Assembly (NCBI GenBank): GCA_945872375.1 | Contig: CAMBYR010000093.1 | Location: 1 to 7,451, forward strand | Length of the DNA: 7,451 nucleotides | Origin: an uncultured Blautia sp. | Lineage (GTDB): Bacteria > Bacillota > Clostridia > Lachnospirales > Lachnospiraceae | Reading direction: 5' to 3' | Part shown: positions 5,859-7,451 of the stretch, piece by piece | How the letters are laid out: the number at the start of each line of letters is the position of its first letter | How positions within the stretch are numbered: the first letter of the stretch is position 1 | Program-made: the position numbers and the translations under genes | The notes under the pieces: generated by a model | What the model was told of the DNA's origin: nothing | Databases searched by the model: none | The model's input: the letters and a program-made list of their open reading frames with translations, nothing else

Positions 5859-6338
5859 TCATGGAATCCGCTTTAAAACCTCTCCGGTGAGAATTCCTAT
5901 GAGAAATCCGGTGATCACTCCGGAGACCAGAAGGACCGGTCCATAATAGATCAGGCTGGTATTCTGAACCACCGCCATGGCAACCAGAAGCTGTCCCACA
6001 TTATGACTGACGCCTCCGGCAATGCTGATGCCTGTGAGGGAAAAACCTTTCTGGTGTTTGCAGAGGGTCATGATCAGAAGGCTTAAAGCCGCTCCCGCAA
6101 GACTGTAAAGGATGCTGAACATATTTCCAAAAAGAAATCCGATTACCAGAATACGGACTGCTGATACCAGAGCAGCGTCCCGAAAGGTATATCGTTCCAG
6201 AATAAAAAGGACAGCCAGGTTGGCAAGTCCCAGACGGATGCCGGGAATTCCGGCAAATAATGGAACCAGGGATTCCACATAGCCGAAGATAATGGCGACT
6301 GCGGAAAAAAGCCCCAGGTGGGCGTATTTTTTGCTCAT
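5859..6338 (-). CDS. Gx transporter family membrane protein (PF07456, HepI-like)
   Basis: This is a small integral membrane protein of 159 residues. The start ATG (complement of 6336-6338) has AGGAGAG 5 bases upstream, so the longer frame beginning at 6371 is rejected. The sequence begins M-S-K-K-Y-A-H-L-G-L-F and shows the family's two recognisable blocks: G-I-P-G-I-R-L-G-L-A-N-L (30-41) and G-G-V-S-H-N-V-G-Q (108-116). There are about five to six hydrophobic segments (8-28, 38-47, 57-71, 74-92, 103-124, 132-152). The family was named after heptaprenyl diphosphate synthase component I. Members resemble small substrate-capture (ECF S-like) membrane proteins, and the actual substrate is not established. 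In related genomes it often sits beside a NusG-domain-II protein; that partner is not visible here. It is divergent from the hydrogenase gene and tandem with the transporter gene. Length is normal, with no sign of damage. Confidence 0.88.
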   Translation of the reverse strand: MSKKYAHLGLFSAVAIIFGYVESLVPLFAGIPGIRLGLANLAVLFILERYTFRDAALVSAVRILVIGFLFGNMFSILYSLAGAALSLLIMTLCKHQKGFSLTGISIAGGVSHNVGQLLVAMAVVQNTSLIYYGPVLLVSGVITGFLIGILTGEVLKRIP

Positions 6339-6406
6339 AAAATCTCTCCTTTTTGATGATGATGCCTGCACCGGCAGACACGTCCGTTCAGGAAAATTCT
6401 CTGGTC

Positions 6407-6435
6407 ATGATAACATAATTTTGAAAAGAAGGCAA
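6407..6435 (-). promoter_or_regulatory. Promoter of the Gx gene
   Basis: On the - strand TTGCCT (6435-6430) and TATCAT (6412-6407) are separated by exactly 17 bases, with 4/6 and 5/6 matches to the sigma-A boxes. Transcription would begin near 6400, giving a leader of about 60 bases before the ATG at 6338. Confidence 0.65.
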
Positions 6436-6495
6436 CGGAGGAAGGTTTCCATGATATAGGAAGTGTCTGTACGTAAAAAGATACATTTTCGCAAA

Positions 6496-6524
6496 TTGAC
6501 AATGCGGGGTACATTTGTTATGCT
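6496..6524 (+). promoter_or_regulatory. Hydrogenase gene promoter with extended -10
   Basis: A perfect TTGACA (6496-6501) and TATGCT (6519-6524) are separated by 17 bases. A TG dinucleotide one base before the -10 (6516-6517) gives an extended -10. Transcription should begin near 6531, leaving a leader of about 54 bases. TACATTT occurs on each side of the -35 (6482-6488 and 6510-6516), which could be chance. Confidence 0.82.
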
Positions 6525-6532
6525 TTAAACGA
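6515..6532 (+). promoter_or_regulatory. Candidate Rex (NADH/NAD+ sensor) operator
   Basis: TTGTTATGCTTTAAACGA has a perfect left half (TTGTTA) and a 4/6 right half against the clostridial Rex consensus as I recall it (TTGTTAAnnnnTTAACAA). That is 11 of 14 specified positions in all. It covers the -10 box and the expected transcription start, where a repressor would block initiation. Rex is known to control hydrogenase and fermentation genes in clostridia. The imperfect right half keeps this tentative. Confidence 0.4.
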
Positions 6533-6571
6533 AGTGATGCAGACGCATTGCCAGCGCGGAAAAAATATATT

Positions 6572-6576
6572 GGAGG
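6572..6576 (+). promoter_or_regulatory. Ribosome binding site fixing a TTG start
   Basis: GGAGG lies 8 bases before the TTG at 6585. No in-frame ATG occurs until codon 34, which has no comparable upstream site, so translation most likely begins at the TTG. Confidence 0.82.
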
Positions 6577-6584
6577 AATTAGCA

Positions 6585-7451
6585 TTGAGAGGAATTTACA
6601 CATCTGTAAACGATATTCGAAAAAGAGTGTTTGCTGAGGTCGCAAAATTATCCTACGACTATAAAGATGGTGATCTGTCCCAGATGGAACAGATTCCATA
6701 CCGTATCATTCCGGGCGAGGTTTCCACCTACAGAGAGAGCGTATTTCTGGAAAGAGCCATTGTGAAGGAACGAATGAGACTTGCCATGGGACTGAACCTT
6801 CGTAAACCAACAGAACATGCGCCGGTTTCCACAGGTGCGGAGGAATGCGTCAAACCGGAAAAATATTATCAGCCGCCGCTGATTAACATTATTAAATTTG
6901 CCTGTCACGCCTGCCCGGATAATGTGGTAAAAGTGACGGATGCCTGCCAGGGCTGTCTGGCACATCCCTGCAAGGAGGTATGCCCGAAGGGGGCCATTAC
7001 CGTGAAAAACGGGCGGTCCGTTATCGACCAGGAAAAATGTATCAAATGCGGAAAATGTATCAATGTGTGCCCCTATCATGCCATTCTGAAACAGGAACGT
7101 CCCTGTGCGAAAGCCTGCGGAATGAATGCCATCAGTTCCGATGAATACGGACGTGCGGATATTGATCAGGAAAAATGCGTATCCTGTGGTATGTGTCTGG
7201 CGAATTGTCCGTTTGGCGCAATTGCAGATAAAGCGCAGATCTTCCAGACGATTCAGGCTATTAAGAGTGATGTTCCCGTTTATGCGGCCATTGCACCGGC
7301 AGTGGATGGTCAGTTCGGACCAAAGATGACACCGGGCAAGATCCGTTCTGCATTCCGGACGCTTGGCTTTGAGGATGTGGTGGAGGTTGCCATCGGAGCA
7401 GACCTCTGTACGATTGAAGAGGCAAAGGACTTTATGGAGGAGGTTCCGGAA
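6585..7451 (+). CDS. [FeFe]-hydrogenase, group B type, N-terminal part (3' partial)
   Basis: This is the first 289 residues of an iron-only hydrogenase of the type found in fermenting Clostridia (group B1/B3 family as I recall it), which moves electrons between ferredoxin-like carriers and protons/H2 in the cytoplasm. The start is TTG, supported by GGAGG 8 bases upstream. After an N-terminal region containing R-A-I-V-K-E-R-M-R-L-A-M-G-L (57-70), the protein has three four-cysteine iron-sulfur motifs. These are C121-C124-C129-C133-P (an atypical spacing), C152-C155-C158-C162-P and C198-C201-C204-C208-P (ferredoxin type). Extra cysteine pairs lie at 107/110 and 174/178. From about residue 230 (P-V-Y-A-A-I-A-P-A-V) the start of the hydrogenase catalytic domain is visible. 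The H-cluster cysteines (TSCCP, PC and later motifs) lie beyond the window, so activity cannot be confirmed. An alternative is another iron-sulfur protein with a hydrogenase-like domain, but the overall layout fits group B well. Confidence 0.88.
   Translation, partial: MRGIYTSVNDIRKRVFAEVAKLSYDYKDGDLSQMEQIPYRIIPGEVSTYRESVFLERAIVKERMRLAMGLNLRKPTEHAPVSTGAEECVKPEKYYQPPLINIIKFACHACPDNVVKVTDACQGCLAHPCKEVCPKGAITVKNGRSVIDQEKCIKCGKCINVCPYHAILKQERPCAKACGMNAISSDEYGRADIDQEKCVSCGMCLANCPFGAIADKAQIFQTIQAIKSDVPVYAAIAPAVDGQFGPKMTPGKIRSAFRTLGFEDVVEVAIGADLCTIEEAKDFMEEVPE

Noticed and set aside
5521..5862. 113-codon - strand frame across the leader
   Set aside because: It reads through the lysine riboswitch and terminator, which explain the sequence conservation; no ribosome binding site.
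6482..6516. Direct TACATTT repeats flanking the hydrogenase -35
   Set aside because: Only seven AT-rich bases, not palindromic, and not matching any regulator site I recognise; likely chance.
6388..7079. Two - strand frames opposite the hydrogenase gene and its promoter (6388-6699 and 6648-7079)
   Set aside because: They oppose a cysteine-motif-rich coding frame on the + strand and have no recognisable domains.
1..7451. Defence system, mobile element, CRISPR array or other novel multi-gene system
   Set aside because: Every intact or partial gene falls in a known transport or hydrogenase family; no transposase, integrase, terminal repeats, spacer arrays or clusters of unknown genes are visible.

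Overview
The window looks like chromosome from a Gram-positive anaerobe of the class Clostridia, most likely a gut Lachnospiraceae (Blautia/Ruminococcus-like). This rests on moderate GC with AGGAGG-type ribosome binding sites, a lysine riboswitch of the clostridial type, a TTG-started multi-cluster [FeFe]-hydrogenase, and a PF07456 'Gx' membrane protein. The genus is inference.

Layout. (1) Positions 1-3802, + strand: the 3' part of an ABC importer operon of the peptide/nickel (Opp/Dpp/Nik) class. The order is inner-membrane permease (5' end cut off by the window), secreted family-5 solute-binding protein, and two short ATPases. Gene spacing is tight (overlaps, or a gap of 37 bases). The cargo, a peptide or a metal/metal chelate, cannot be settled from sequence alone. 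(2) Positions 3811-3856: a strong, nearly symmetric hairpin with A and T tracts that can terminate both the importer operon and the convergent gene. (3) Positions 3890-5506, - strand: an NhaC-family membrane transporter. Its ~350-base upstream region holds a complete lysine riboswitch (5594-5755), an intrinsic terminator with a T7 tract (5530-5573) and a candidate promoter. This makes the gene a probable lysine transporter rather than a housekeeping Na+/H+ antiporter. (4) Positions 5859-6338, - strand: a small Gx-type (PF07456) integral membrane protein with its own promoter. (5) Positions 6585-7451, + strand: the N-terminal 289 residues of an [FeFe]-hydrogenase (group B type), running off the window. 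It starts with TTG, has a good extended -10 promoter, and an 18-base Rex-like operator lies across the -10 and start region.

How the parts fit. The importer (ATP-driven) and the NhaC-type transporter (ion-gradient-driven) are separate uptake units placed tail to tail. The Gx gene and the hydrogenase gene are divergent from a shared ~250-base regulatory region. I see no insertion sequence, CRISPR array, tRNA or rRNA, and no clear sign of a wholly new system. The most informative signals are regulatory: the lysine riboswitch that reassigns the NhaC protein, and the possible NADH/NAD+-sensing Rex control of the hydrogenase.
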